From Polytrichum commune (lineage: Eukaryota; Streptophyta; Polytrichopsida; Polytrichales; Polytrichaceae), in assembly GCA_950295325.1 (NCBI GenBank), contig OX485803.1, positions 57,489,554 to 57,553,553 on the forward strand: a stretch of DNA of 64,000 nt. Direction: 5' to 3'. The notes below the pieces were generated by a model. It worked only from the letters and a program-made list of their open reading frames with translations, was not told where the DNA came from and ran no database searches. Shown here in pieces: positions 48,228 to 59,450 of the stretch (the stretch's first letter is position 1; each line of letters begins with the position of its first letter). The position numbers and the translations under genes are program-made.

Positions 48228-48590
48228 AGAGTAGATCCGGACTCTGTTTGCGAAAGCCACCTTCAGACGTTGGCTGATTTAATTGAAAATGCTAGTTGGT
48301 TGGAAATATGAAAGAGGTCATAATGACCCAAAAACTCTACCATAGGTTGGTAGCGTGTTAGAGAGGTCAGATACGGACTCGGTTTGTGAAAACCGCCTCC
48401 GGAAGTTGGCCAATCTAACAAAAAATGCCAGCTGGTCGAAAATATGGAAGTAGCCAGAATGACCGGAAAACTCTACCATAAGTTGGTAGGAGGTTAGAAA
48501 TGCCATATCCAAGCTTAATTTGTGGAAACAACCTCCGGAAGTTGGCCGATCGGGCCTAAAACGTGAGTTGGTAGGTAGTGTTCAGAGCAT
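48228..48590. repeat. Satellite-like tandem repeat, ~135-bp unit, about 2.7 copies
   Basis: CGGACTCTGTTTGCGAAAGCCACC (48239), CGGACTCGGTTTGTGAAAACCGCC (48375) and a diverged third (near 48510) are spaced 135-136 bp. AAAACTCTACCATAGGTTGGTAG and GAAGTTGGCC recur at the same spacing. Non-coding. Confidence 0.88.
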
Positions 48591-49158
48591 ATTTTCAAAC
48601 CTTAGAGGGATGTTTTAGGGTATTATACGTTGGAAGAGCACTATGGGAATGAAAGACTAGCTTGGGAGGTGTTTATGCAAGGCTTGGATGTGACTAGCGG
48701 CAAATTAGTTAATAAAGCAAGGAAGGAGTGTGAAAATCCATTAACAAATGCCTCAAATAATACCCCTCCTTAAACTCACAGTAGCTCGTGTGTTGTATGA
48801 AGAGTCCATCCCTAGGGCTTGAACCTTGCAAATCCAAGTAGTATAAGATAAGAAGGGGCTTGTCGCAAGAGTGCTCTACCCTAGTATTATCTTGCATACG
48901 TGGCTAATCATGGTAATGGGTTGTCCAACCAACATCAAACTTTGGCTTATTCAAGAGACCAATTTACACCAACAATCACTTGCAATTGGACTCCACTTGA
49001 AGAGCAAGTTACGAACACCAAAATATGGTTGGTTATGGTTGGGTTCCAAAGTTGGCATGTTTCAAAGACGACCCCTAGGTCTCTTATCCCACAAGGTAGA
49101 GCCAACGAACAATCATAAGTAACCAAATAAGGTCCCAAGTCCCAAGTCCCAAGTCCAA

Positions 49159-49830
49159 TTCATTGATGGACTTGAAACATCTTTGGACAAGATTGATGGG
49201 GATTCTCCATGTTTATGTAAACATAATGGCTGCCAGTCTTCTTTATGTTGACAATGTTGTTCTACTCTCTAGATCATGACCAAGCCAACGAGGCTTTTGA
49301 ACAAGCTAAATGCGTTTTTGACTCCTTCTAGTCTACAAGTCAATCTATCTAAGACTAAAATCATGATATTTGCCACAACAAGAGGAAATTAAACCAAGAG
49401 GCATTTTACCTAGACAAGGACCAAATTGAGATCACCCGTGAATACAAATACCTTGGGATTGATTTTTATTCACATGGTTACTTTGAGCCATCTTGTAAAA
49501 AGCCATGAATCTCATGTATGTAAGCCTTGATGAGAACTTTAAGGAAAGAAGTGATAGTTGGAATCACATGTTGGGAACTCAAATCCCATCTATTCAAGGC
49601 TTTGGTGCTTCCCACCTTCATGTATGGCACCAAAATTTGGGGAGGTGACTTGAAAACCTCTCATTGGGAAGTCTTCGAAAAGGGCATGAAGATGCATAGG
49701 ATGTCCCACCACAATGTGCATTCCTCGACTACCTATCATATCTTACTCGCCGAATTCAATGAACCTCCTATAGAATTATTCGCTCTCAAGCTTACTGTGG
49801 GCTTTCAACAATGGCATGTCCCCCTCTTGG
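49159..49830 (+). mobile_element. Decayed LINE reverse-transcriptase fragment 2 (catalytic block to C-terminal part)
   Basis: In shifting frames the sequence reads FIDGLETSLDKIDGD, SLLYVDNVVLLS (the YxDD catalytic motif, here YVDN), VNLSKTKIMIFA, EYKYLGIDFYSHGYF and ALVLPTFMYGTKIWGG, then an AEFNEPPIELFALK-like block. This is the order of the C-terminal half of non-LTR reverse transcriptases. Frameshifts, stops and the lost second aspartate mark it as dead. It and fragment 1 cover different parts of the enzyme and could come from the same family. Confidence 0.87.
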
Positions 49831-50395
49831 TTAGTCAGTAAAGTAGCCTCATTATTTTGAAACATGGCCGAATAAGGATTTAACACTTGGTATAAATCAA
49901 CAAGCATGTGGAAGACGTCATTGGGAAACCCATGACAACCCAACCACATCAAAAACAACATATGACGATATCAATATAAGTCACACCTCCAAAAAATGTT
50001 GCCATGTAGGCATCCGTATAGGCATCCATATTATACTTGGGACTTACGACTTGGGAACCCGTGTGAAGTGGTAAGCCCCACCTTCCATGCTCTCAAAGGT
50101 TGAGATTGCACGGATTGATCTCAAGTGACTTTCGACTCAGGACCGTGTAAGACCCCGTATGAACCGGCCTTAAAGTCAAGGCATCCATAGTCTACCAGGT
50201 CTATTTAGGTGTTGACTAGGGCACTTACAAGACCAACATGGATGCGATTTATAATTTGCAAGCAAATGGAATGAACGTTTGTGTGATGGCAACTTGTGAT
50301 TAATTCTCGGGGGGTTCACTGGCGAAAATCGTAGAACAACGTGCAATAAAAAATAGGGTCCAATATATTCATTGTAGATAAATTTTATAAAAAAG

Positions 50396-50515
50396 TACAT
50401 GTAAAATAGGGGATTTTAAAATAATGAAACATGTTTACATGTAAAATACCATCACATATAATATTTTCAGGTTTTTCACATGTAAAATACCATCACCTTA
50501 TAATCTTTTCTGCAA
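50396..50515. repeat. Short AT-rich direct repeats
   Basis: ACATGTAAAATACCATCAC occurs twice (near 50434 and 50480) and a diverged ACATGTAAAATAGGGGA precedes them. The surrounding 49831-51038 holds no gene I can recognise. Confidence 0.6.
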
Positions 50516-51038
50516 GGTAAATAACCCCCCCAATAAATAGGTCCCGAACGCACGTGTATGCAAAATATAAGAGGGAGTGAACCCCCCGAGGATTGATTAC
50601 CCTCAAAAGAGTTTTGACAACTGTCGTAACCAAGATTTAGGATTTAGATGAGCGGTCATAGACATACTTATAGATTGAATGTGTGTTCTTGTAAACTTTA
50701 CCACTTCAAAAGCTGCAACAATTTTCATATTCATGAATTTTGTTTTAAAAAAAATTCATTCTCCTTAGAATCTTAATTTTCTTTGCAAGAATAATGATCC
50801 CCGCTATTACTCCTCCTAAAGAGATGCAACATCTCTTACTTTATTGGTTATAGGTGCCTCAATCTTAAGTGATGTAATAGGACTTGGGGCCCATAAAAAT
50901 TTCATAGGGTGCACTCAAACTCATGGATGGGCTATGTCAGAGAGTGCAAGCTGGCCCATCTGCAACTTAGGCAGTCGTACCACTCACTTGGTCCACGGCT
51001 TGGGCCCGCTCATGTGTAGCTTACTTATTATTGTGTTA

Positions 51039-51525
51039 GGGCCACTTCACACATGAGCCAAGGAGCCGTGACCATGAAATTGTGAGGGCCCAAAAGAAAG
51101 TGTCCAAAGGCCGTCTCAACACACCTCCAAACTCATGTAGTGTGGTCACGGATCCTCGAGTGTAGTGTGAAGTCATATGTGATCGGGCCCTCGACCAAAT
51201 GCTATTTCAATGAATTTCTGTTCACGAGGGTCCTCACACATGATGATATAAAATATATCATCAGTTGTGAGCATTCGGAGTTCCGTGGTCTCCTGGTTTT
51301 GTGTTAGGCCTACCTCCAAGAGGTGGTTTTTGAAAATAGTGCAAGTGACCATGAAACATGATCCATTCGATGCCATGTAGGAATCCATGTAGACTTTACA
51401 TCCATGCTGCATTTACATACTCCGTTGGTCCCTCAAGCGTAGTGTGAAGTGAACTTGGACCGGCTCCTCCTTTTCCACCAATGAGAGTGCTTGAAGTGTA
51501 ATGGTCACATGCTCTCAGTCTCGTG
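51039..51525. mobile_element. Tourist-like element, copy E (right end lost)
   Basis: The left end GGGCCACTTCACACATGAG is preceded by TTA. The interior matches copy B closely in the same orientation. The element stops at CAGTCTCGTG, missing the last ~14 bp of the terminal repeat. Confidence 0.82.
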
Positions 51526-51634
51526 AAAATTAGGTGAAAATGGAACCACTTCAATACTGTTTTGGAAAATTAGTTAATTAATAAGATATGTCAGTTTAAT
51601 TTGGCTACTATTCTTAATGGGGCACTTATATTTG

Positions 51635-51760
51635 TTTGGTGTGTGGTTAGGTGAGGATCACAAAACAAACGCAAGCCAGACGCATGTTTGAAAGAGATTG
51701 GACTACTCCACATTTAATAGTTTATATAATTGGGAGGAATTTATGCATCGGGTTAAGGAT
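51635..51760 (+). repeat. Copy of the MFP2 intron 13 repeat family
   Basis: GGTGTGTGGTTAGGTGAGGATC and GAAAGAGATTGGACTAC-type strings match the start of 8960-9260. The rest of 51526-52669 shows no gene. Confidence 0.5.
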
Positions 51761-53388
51761 TTCACAATACATGCACTTTTGATAACCATAACTGAACGAA
51801 AGGAGGTTTGGTTTTTCATTTGGTTCTTGTTGATGTTTCATCGTAGATTTGCCACACAAATTATTCCAAGTAGTGTATGTTACTATGCAGAACTACGAAG
51901 TCTGACAATGTCTTAATCATGGGTTTGTTTTCTACTAACAAAAATTCAATAGGTTGTTAGGACATTATGGAGTCACATAAAATAAATTTGCTTGGTAAAA
52001 TATTACAATCTCATTAAACAGTTATAGCACCATGTAACTTCAAATAGTAACATGCACTAATTGGGATAATTAGTGTAGTGTAACACAAATTTAAAGATGT
52101 AAACTTGGTCAATAGAAGATGGAGAACAAGAGAAACGATCCACTTAACACATGCATGTTCATAGATACATGGCCCGCCTTCGGATCATAGCTAGGAAACG
52201 AGGCCTCAAATGAGGATGAGTTGTGTGTGTTTGGGAGGCATGAATGATGGCCCCCAAGTTAGGGTTTGATGTCCAAGGGCACTTGAAAGCCAATTCGTGT
52301 ACCTTGTACCAAAATAAAGTAATAACAAAACATAACATAATGCACATATTGGGAGGTGGGTTGCAGCCCACACCATTGAAGCTTGTTGAAGAATTCTTCA
52401 AATAGATGGTTCTATGTATCAACATAATTTATTGGAGGGTCCTTCTTGAAAAATGTTAAGTCCAATATACCGTAGGGGATGAGCACGTTTGGCACTTTGG
52501 TGGTGATTTGATTTGCTGCTTATTTATTGGGGTGACAAATGAAATTTTGCAGAGGTTCCGAGTAATAGCATAGTGACATGTGGCACTTTGCTCAAAATTT
52601 GAATTGCTTTGTGCCAACCTACGGTAATACTTAGATTAGTGAGAAGATGGAGGATGTTTCTTAATGAACTTTACAGTCCGCTAGAGTTTATGGAATACAT
52701 GCATGGGGCGTTACTTTTAGTAATGCTTTTCCACACCACTTTGCCATAAGCATCAACATTGTGTAAACGGATAAGTTACATGAGTTTCTACAGTTCCAAT
52801 GCTATGTGAAGCCTTGATCAATTGAAAGTCATAAGCACCACAAAATATACTCATGGGCCAATTGATGTCATATGGCTTCTAAGCTACACTAGATTGTCCT
52901 ATTAGTGTGGGTGGAAATTTAACGTGGGCCCAAGACCCCTGGTCTTCTCCTTAGTCAACCTAGAGAAATCTAACCAACACCTTAGTACATGCTCAAGACC
53001 AAAACTAGTATAAAAACAAAATAGTCACCCGTGCACTAATTCTCTTCAAAAACAACGTGGCCGACAATAATTTCAAAACTTAAAGATTTGGTGTGAGTTG
53101 AATTTTTTTTTAGCCCACCCTTATCAATTCTCATAATTACTGTGGTTCTAGAGAAATATTGTGACCCTCCCTAATAGGATAATTTAATGTAGTTATATTT
53201 GAGAGCGGTTGTACTTACCTAAACTATACTTGATGCGTTCAATAGAAAGTTGATGAAGAATTAGTATGGCTTATCATGCATATCATTATAAGAATAAAAC
53301 ATGAGAAAAAAACTCAATGTGAGCTACATCTTTATTTTGTTCATATTACAAAAATCTTATGTCTATATATACCTTTTATTAGATTATA

Positions 53389-53449
53389 CACACACACATA
53401 CACACACATACATACACACATCCATCCATCCATCCATACATACACATTG
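53389..53449. repeat. CACA/CATACA/CATC compound microsatellite
   Basis: Consecutive CA, CATA and CATC units, inside the insertion specific to duplication unit 1. Confidence 0.9.
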
Positions 53450-54672
53450 AGACAAATAGAACAAGTTTTCATTTCATTGCCAAAAAAAATACAAGGCCAT
53501 TAGGACCCAAAACAAAGAGCGGGACAAACTCTCTTGACTAGACAATATTGAATCTTTAAGAATAAATGATGTCCACATTAATTTTAAATGCCAGGTCGTC
53601 TTCATTTGAGTATGAAAATATTATAAGTGCCTGCGAATAGAGTGAGCCATAATGTGTTGGTACATAGACATTCAAAGTAGGAAATGGGAATTAGTGTGGT
53701 CTACACTAATGAACATAGTAATTGCATCTTAATATTAATCTTAGTACTATTTTAATAGAACAAGTATTCGACATATTTCAAGCAACGCGAGTCGCAACTA
53801 AGGTATAATTCCAATGAGTTCGTGTACATTCTCGCCGAGCAATATCATCTCGTCTGCTTTAGAAGCTGCAAGTAATCCATGTAAGCATCCGAATGGATCC
53901 GCGTGGATTTGATGATGATCAGGACGAGCGGCCGGATCTCATCAAAATCACATTTTTTTCTCGAGGAAAAATGCAGATTGAGTGATGTGATCTCCAATAT
54001 ATCATGCCAAATCTAAATTTTGTTCACCAGATTTCGCAAAAGACGGCTGGCGATTCATTCAATGAGTGAAGTGGAGGTCCATCCATATGTTCAAGGTCCT
54101 AGTGAAAAATTGTTGTAGCCTTCACTCTAAAAGTATGATCAAGTGAAGTTGCACTGATAGAGATTTGATATGCAGATTCAGAGTACCGTGCTTGGAATGA
54201 GGGCATTCATGGGAGGTTGACTCCATTGATACCAAATGTGTCTGAATTACAAAAGGTTCACACTCTCAAGTGTCGATTCTAGGAGCAATGCGATTTGTTT
54301 TAGAGCAAGGGTTTGAATCCGAGTAGCTGCATTGATGACATACACGCATCGCGACATTCGACTCTGAATTTTACAGGAGACTGAAAAGACATTGTGTAAC
54401 AGGAATCTTCGACACCATAAACTTAGGGGTTAGGTTTTGTAAGCGTCACTTACACATGTGGACTTTTCCGGGGTTTTGCAGAATTTATCTAGAGTTTGAG
54501 CTTCGAAGCAATTGCTGAGAAAGGGATCACAAGTAAAGAGCAACCTGCAGATTGCAGAGAAAGCTGGAAGCTGCATGTTCATCCAGCATGAGTATAATCA
54601 GTCTGGCTTGTAATTAATTAGGGCTTGTGATCGACATCTGGTAATTGGAAGAGTTCGTGAAGGTCTAATTGC

Positions 54673-57631
54673 ATGATGCAGCCAGAAAATGCAACTCCTA
54701 ATGCACATGTATCCGAGTGGAAGAGGCTGTGGGAGCAACAGAATGCTGATAACGAAGTGAGAAGTGAGAAATACGGGTTCTATCCGGTGCATGCCAAAGT
54801 GCTTGTATGGGCAAGGGAGCATTACCACGACACGCCTTACTTCGTCAAATCTATCTGTCCGACTGCTTCGACACAATGTACTAGTCGATCTCTAGGCCTG
54901 GTAATTAATTAAAACTAGGATCAAACACACGAACCCTGAGTGCATGCATGGATACATACTAAAGTGCTGCTTGTATTCTTGTTCTTCTCTTGTGGAAGAA
55001 TATTTGATGGAAAATGTCATCACTTTTTGATCATTTCGACTGAAGCTTGATCTTCCTCCTTGATTACAATTCTTGATTCTTCTGTTCTCCTTCGACACAG
55101 TCTGGATCTCCAAACCTGGTAGTTAACACTAGAATCAAACACACACACACTTCCTAAGTGCGTGCATACATGCATACTTACCTGCTGCTGTTCTTCTTTC
55201 TTGGACGATTGATGGAGAATGCCACCGGAATCATCAGTTATGATCATTTCGAAATGAAGCTCATGGTCTTCCTCCTTGATTAGAATGCTTGAATCTTTTG
55301 TTGGTATGCTTTGACACAATCTAGAGTCCAAGCTTGGTAATTAATTAACGCTAGGATCGGACATACAATCCCTAATCTTCTTCTCCTTCTCCTACTCCTC
55401 CTCCTCTTTCTTGTTCAGTTTTCTTGATCTGTTGGCTTGGGTGGGGGCAGAAAGTACCAGGTCCCTTCATTAAAGGCCACTTCCGAGAGCTTCAGAAAGG
55501 GGTGACTCTACAAAATGGAGATGGCAAAGCATGGAAGGTCTCGTTTCGATGTGCGGAGAAATATCCCTTCTGGAAAGTAGGGTGGCGGGCATTCTCCAAA
55601 GACAATAACCTTCAGGCTGGGGACAACATAGTGTTTGCACTTGTGGCGAATTCGCAATTCCTGTTCACAGTTTTCGACAAGCATGGCATCATGAAGAAGA
55701 ATTTTGCCCCGGTGATCAAGAACCACCATACTCCAAACTCCTCAAAGACTCATTCCACTGATGATGATGAGGATTCTGATGACCATCGGAGCCAGCCTGC
55801 ATGGGCCATAAAACGAAAACATTCAAGAAGGACAACTGCGGTACCGGTGAAGATGAAGGTTGAAGAAAATGCAGAATCTGAGGTTAGGGTTGTGGAGAGT
55901 AGTGACCTAGAAGAAGAAGAAGAAGAAGAAGAAGAAGAAGAAGCTGGATTGAGGGTTCTAAATCCACCTGTTGAGAAGGAACATGATGAACGTGGAGTTT
56001 ATAACCGGTCCTCGGAACTTGGTAAAGATCGTCGACATGTGAGTTCGGAGATTTTGGAACATCCCTGCAAGTTGCGACCATTTATGTCTATTTATCTGCA
56101 GGCTGAGAGGGGGGCAGCAACGGCCAGTAATATTAAGAAGTCGCACTTAAACGAGGAGAGCGGCACTTTCTTCCACGAAGTTCCAGCAGTTGGTTGTCAA
56201 ACGGATGTGCAAGAGCAGGACGACCATGTTGGAAATGATGGCAAAAGAGCCGAAACCCGAAGTGAAGATATTGTGATGAATGCAGCTCAGAGGAGCCTTG
56301 GCCGAAATGGTGGTAATTATGGTGCCGGACACAAAGAGGTTGTCATGGAGAGATCGAGACCCATGACAAGATCTGCTGCAGTTAAACAACAACTTGCGAG
56401 TCAACAGCCCTCACAGAAGGTTAAGAGGGCGTGTGTGGAGCTTGGAATTTCGGAAGGGCGGAAGCACACGGCCGAACACGAAGAGGGTTATCAATCCAAC
56501 CGTGATCAGAGTAATTTTGTACAAGCAAAGGATCATAGATTGTTGCAGGTGCCAAAGTCGAAGGTGGATTGGAAACAAGAAAGTAGCCCTCTCTCTCATT
56601 ACTTCAGATCCAAAAGGAGAAATCCCACCCGCCTTGAAAAGCACGGCGCGGCACAGGCAGCGGGGACCTATGCCCTGTCTCTCCGAGCGCTGAATTTCGT
56701 GACGACTATGGCGGAGTCTCAAGTATACACCAACTTTCAGTTGGTGAGTCGTCGATGACTTTGTCCTTCCGGAACATTTTGCAAAGCTCCGACTATCAAG
56801 ACAGAGCTAGCCCGTTTTCTAGAGTGTTCGCCTGCGGGCAACAATTGTCCACTGATGCAATCTTACCCCTCGAGCGCCTCCATTTTGGATTGTCTTTACA
56901 CTGTATTTCCTTATTTTGCTTCGATTTGACAGTGATGCAACATCATTTTGCGAAGCTCCCTTGAGCAGATCACGTGCGGTTAAGACAGCAGTTGATCCGT
57001 TCTGTAGAGTGATCACCTGCGGGCAAGAATTGTCCAGTGATCAAACTTACGCCCATTTTGATTTGCGTTCACTCTGTATTGCCTTATCTTGCTTGGATAT
57101 GACAGGTGGTGCAACATCATGTTTCATAGCTCCTTTCAACGGATCACCTGCGGTTAAGACGGATTTGATCCAATTTATAAAGTGATCGCCTGCGGGCAAC
57201 AATTGTTCAGTGACCATCCAAACTTAGTCCGCGATCACTTCCATTTAAATTTGTGTTCGCTCTGTTTTGACGTTATTTATTCTGCTTCAATTTGGCAGGT
57301 GATACCGCAGACATTCGCGAAAGAATCGAGCTTACCGGAAACCGGGACTGCCTTGACTCTCGTGGACTGCACCGGAGAGTCTTGGGAGGTGCAAAGTCAC
57401 TCAAGCTTTCTTACAAGTAGCGACCCCGTCATTGCAATCCATCGTCGAGACTGGTGCGTGTTTTCAGTCCACCATTTTCTTGAGGAAGGTGACGTTTGCG
57501 TGTTTGAGCTCACTGATCCCGAATGCTTCACCATCCTTGTTCGCATCTTCCGTGTTGTGGACATACCAAGACTTCCGGGACGACGGTATACTGTTGAGGA
57601 CCACTACAACATCCAGGAGGCAAGCTTTTGA
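54673..57631 (+). CDS. REM-type transcription factor with two B3 DNA-binding domains (gene 1)
   Basis: Three exons with GT-AG borders and phase 0 junctions, 54673-54900, 55451-56743 and 57299-57631, give 617 residues. The first B3 domain spans about 55-153 (TPYFVKSI, then after intron 1 KVPGPFIKGHF, WRAFSKDNNLQAGD, FTVFD). The second spans about 490-598 (FVTTMAESQVY, after intron 2 VIPQTFAKE, GDVCVFELTD, IFRVVD). Both introns cut the B3 domains at the same structural point, just before the IP-xxF strand. The middle is low-complexity and acidic, with an E11 run coded by a GAA microsatellite (55910-55942), and has basic patches. B3/REM proteins bind DNA in the nucleus; targets are unknown here. 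The start is the first of two adjacent ATGs, conserved in the tandem copy. Introns 1 and 2 are inflated by tandem repeats that copy splice-site regions, so alternative forms are possible. The first exon could also be preceded by an untranslated exon. Confidence 0.9.
54870..55345 (+). repeat. Triplicated exon 1 end / donor region, ~217-bp unit, in B3 gene 1 intron 1
   Basis: The sequence TTCGACACAATGTACTAG...GGCCTG|GTAATTAATT around the true donor at 54901 recurs as TTCGACACAGTCTGG...AACCTG|GTAGTTAACA (donor-like GT at 55119) and TTTGACACAATCTAG...AGCTTG|GTAATTAATT (55336). Each is followed by ACTAGGATCAAAC-like sequence. B3 gene 2 has only one copy. Confidence 0.88.
56760..57298 (+). repeat. 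Tandem acceptor-containing repeat (~173-193 bp, three units) in B3 gene 1 intron 2
   Basis: Each unit has GCAACATCATTTTGCGAAGCTCC-like sequence, CCTGCGGGCAACAATTGTCC, a TTGTGTTCACTCTGTATT block, then TTGCTTCGATTTGACAG. The acceptor-like AGs are at 56932, 57105 and 57298; only the last opens the B3 exon in frame. Confidence 0.88.
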
Positions 57632-58894
57632 AACCCTAATTTGGCAGCAACACTAGGCATTGTGTCGACACTGAAGGAATCACAAACATTTTCATTGACA
57701 TGCATCAACTTGTACAGTTGAGGCCACAAGGCTGGGCCCCAAATGGTAATTTCCCCCCATTAGTGCACTTTTCCTAGTCTTTTAAGCACTCGAATTGTAC
57801 GATGAGTAGAAAATCCAATCGAGTCTGTACCCATTTTTCCTCACCGTATTTGGAGCTGGCATGAATATCTTATCAAAGCAAAGGATTCTCTTATCTCAAT
57901 GCTCGTAGTACATAACGTTTCCCCTGATTGTGTTGACTATTGACCCCAGAATAGTTAACAAATTTTGATCACGTAGTCCAATATCTTTTAAGCACATGTC
58001 TTTCTGGTGTCCGTACTTGGATCCACACCTAACCACACACCACTCAAATACAAGTTTCTGATTGAAGAGAATTGCTATAAGACAATGAAATTGTGGATCA
58101 GTGCATCCTGTAGTGTATCAGAATGCATGAAACTTGGATTATATGATGATGTATCTGCAGTGGAAGCTCAAACTGTCGATAAATGATAAGATGTTGGTAA
58201 TGTACTCCAGTTTGTGAACCACAAGTGTTTCGACTATGGCTCCAGCAAATTATGCTTTTCCTTTGAGATTGATGGCATCACCCTTGAGTTTTGCTGTTTT
58301 TCATGTATACACATGGCTTTTGTGTCAAGGCTTACCGATCAAGGTTGCTTACAAGTCTACATATTAAGTTGAGACTGAAGATGCTGCTGTGTGTGAAGAT
58401 GTTGAATGTGCTATGTATGTGTGACAAGAAACAATATAACATGACAACTGTGTTGTCAATACTTCACACTGAACATCTTGGCATACACTTGCACAGATTT
58501 TGAAATTATTCAACAAACTCAAATTGAGTCATATTTGCTCAGGTTTACTGCATCTGGAGATAGTTAAACTTGAGCTTGAGAAAGAATGTATGAGGTCTAG
58601 GGGTATGAAATTGATTTCTATTGCCAATCATAGCTAGTGATGTTTGCATATTTTTCAAAGGAATTGGATCACCTATAGTCTCGTTTTGCCTTTAACAGAG
58701 TGAAGGTGATCCAACAACTTACCTCCACCTTGGCGATTATAATCCATAAAGAAACATCAACAAAAACCATATTGAAAATCGAACTTCCCCTATTTAGTTA
58801 TGGTTATTGTAAGTGCATGTTTGTTGATTCCTTAATGAAATACACAGGTCCTCCCAATTGTGTTCACTATTGACTGTGGAATATATATAAAATT
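57632..58894. other. 3' flank of B3 gene 1 and spacer to duplication unit 2
   Basis: Transcription probably ends in this stretch, but no clear AATAAA signal was found. 57930-58050 and 58850-58920 hold inverted copies of the MFP2 intron 13 repeat. Frames are short and unrecognised. Confidence 0.5.
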
Positions 58895-59337
58895 TTAAGA
58901 CATAGTCCAAACTCTTTGAAACACATACATGCAAAGGTAATTGTAGCAATGCTTTCCAAAACTGCTTAAATTGGTGCATGCATTGATTAACATTGTGTAA
59001 TGGATAACTTACATGAGTTTCCACTGTTCCAATGCTATGTGAAGCCTTAGATCAATTGAAAGTCATAATAGATAGATTAGCTTCCCCCAAAAGAGTGTTC
59101 AAATCAATTGATTTAATGTGACTTCCAATCTATATAAAAATTGTCTGATTAGAGTGGGTGGGGAATTAATGTGGAAATACTTTATGTGGGCCACTCTAAT
59201 TGCCTTAGGGTGGAAATAATGTGGACCTGGATCTTCCTCTAAGTCTCCATGGAGACTTCCGATCACACCTTAAGTATTAGTTCAAGAATGAAAGTAGCAT
59301 AAAATAAGTCAGTCACCCCTGCACCAATTTTCTAAAA

Positions 59338-59450
59338 AAATAATAATGTGTCCCACAGTTATATTAAAACTAATGATTTTGGGTGGGTTGAAAAATAATA
59401 ATGTGTCCCACAATTATATTAAAACTAATGATTTTGGGTGGGTTGAAAAT
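59338..59450. repeat. 55-bp tandem duplication (two copies)
   Basis: AATAATGTGTCCCACA-TTATATTAAAACTAATG...GGTGGGTTGAAAA occurs twice, with ATGTGTCCCACA at 59346 and 59401 and a single mismatch visible in the core. Confidence 0.95.

Larger units (their letters stand above)
52670..58490 (+). repeat. Segmental tandem duplication, unit 1 (contains B3 gene 1)
   Basis: Non-coding landmarks such as TTCCAATGCTATGTGAAGCC (52795), TGATGTGATCTCCAATA (53983) and ATGCATGAAACTTGGATTATAT (58123), together with the whole B3 gene, recur in the same order in unit 2. Unit 1 has about 700 bp at 53115-53815, including a CA/CATC microsatellite, that unit 2 lacks. Confidence 0.9.

Noticed and set aside
47931-48590. 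Regularly spaced repeats considered as a CRISPR-like array
   Set aside because: The host is a plant nuclear genome, repeats are long and diverged, and there is no constant-repeat / unique-spacer pattern.
21100-52700. Possible LTR retrotransposon or organellar insertion in the gene-poor region
   Set aside because: I found no gag, protease, integrase or RNase H frame, no paired LTRs with TG..CA ends and primer-binding site, and no recognisable plastid or mitochondrial gene.
53276-53503. 75-residue frame with IHTYTHIHTH repeats
   Set aside because: It is a translated CA/CATC microsatellite inside a unit-specific insertion.
54307-54325. GGGTTTGAATCCGAG string resembling a tRNA T-loop
   Set aside because: No matching acceptor, D-arm or anticodon stem can be drawn around it.
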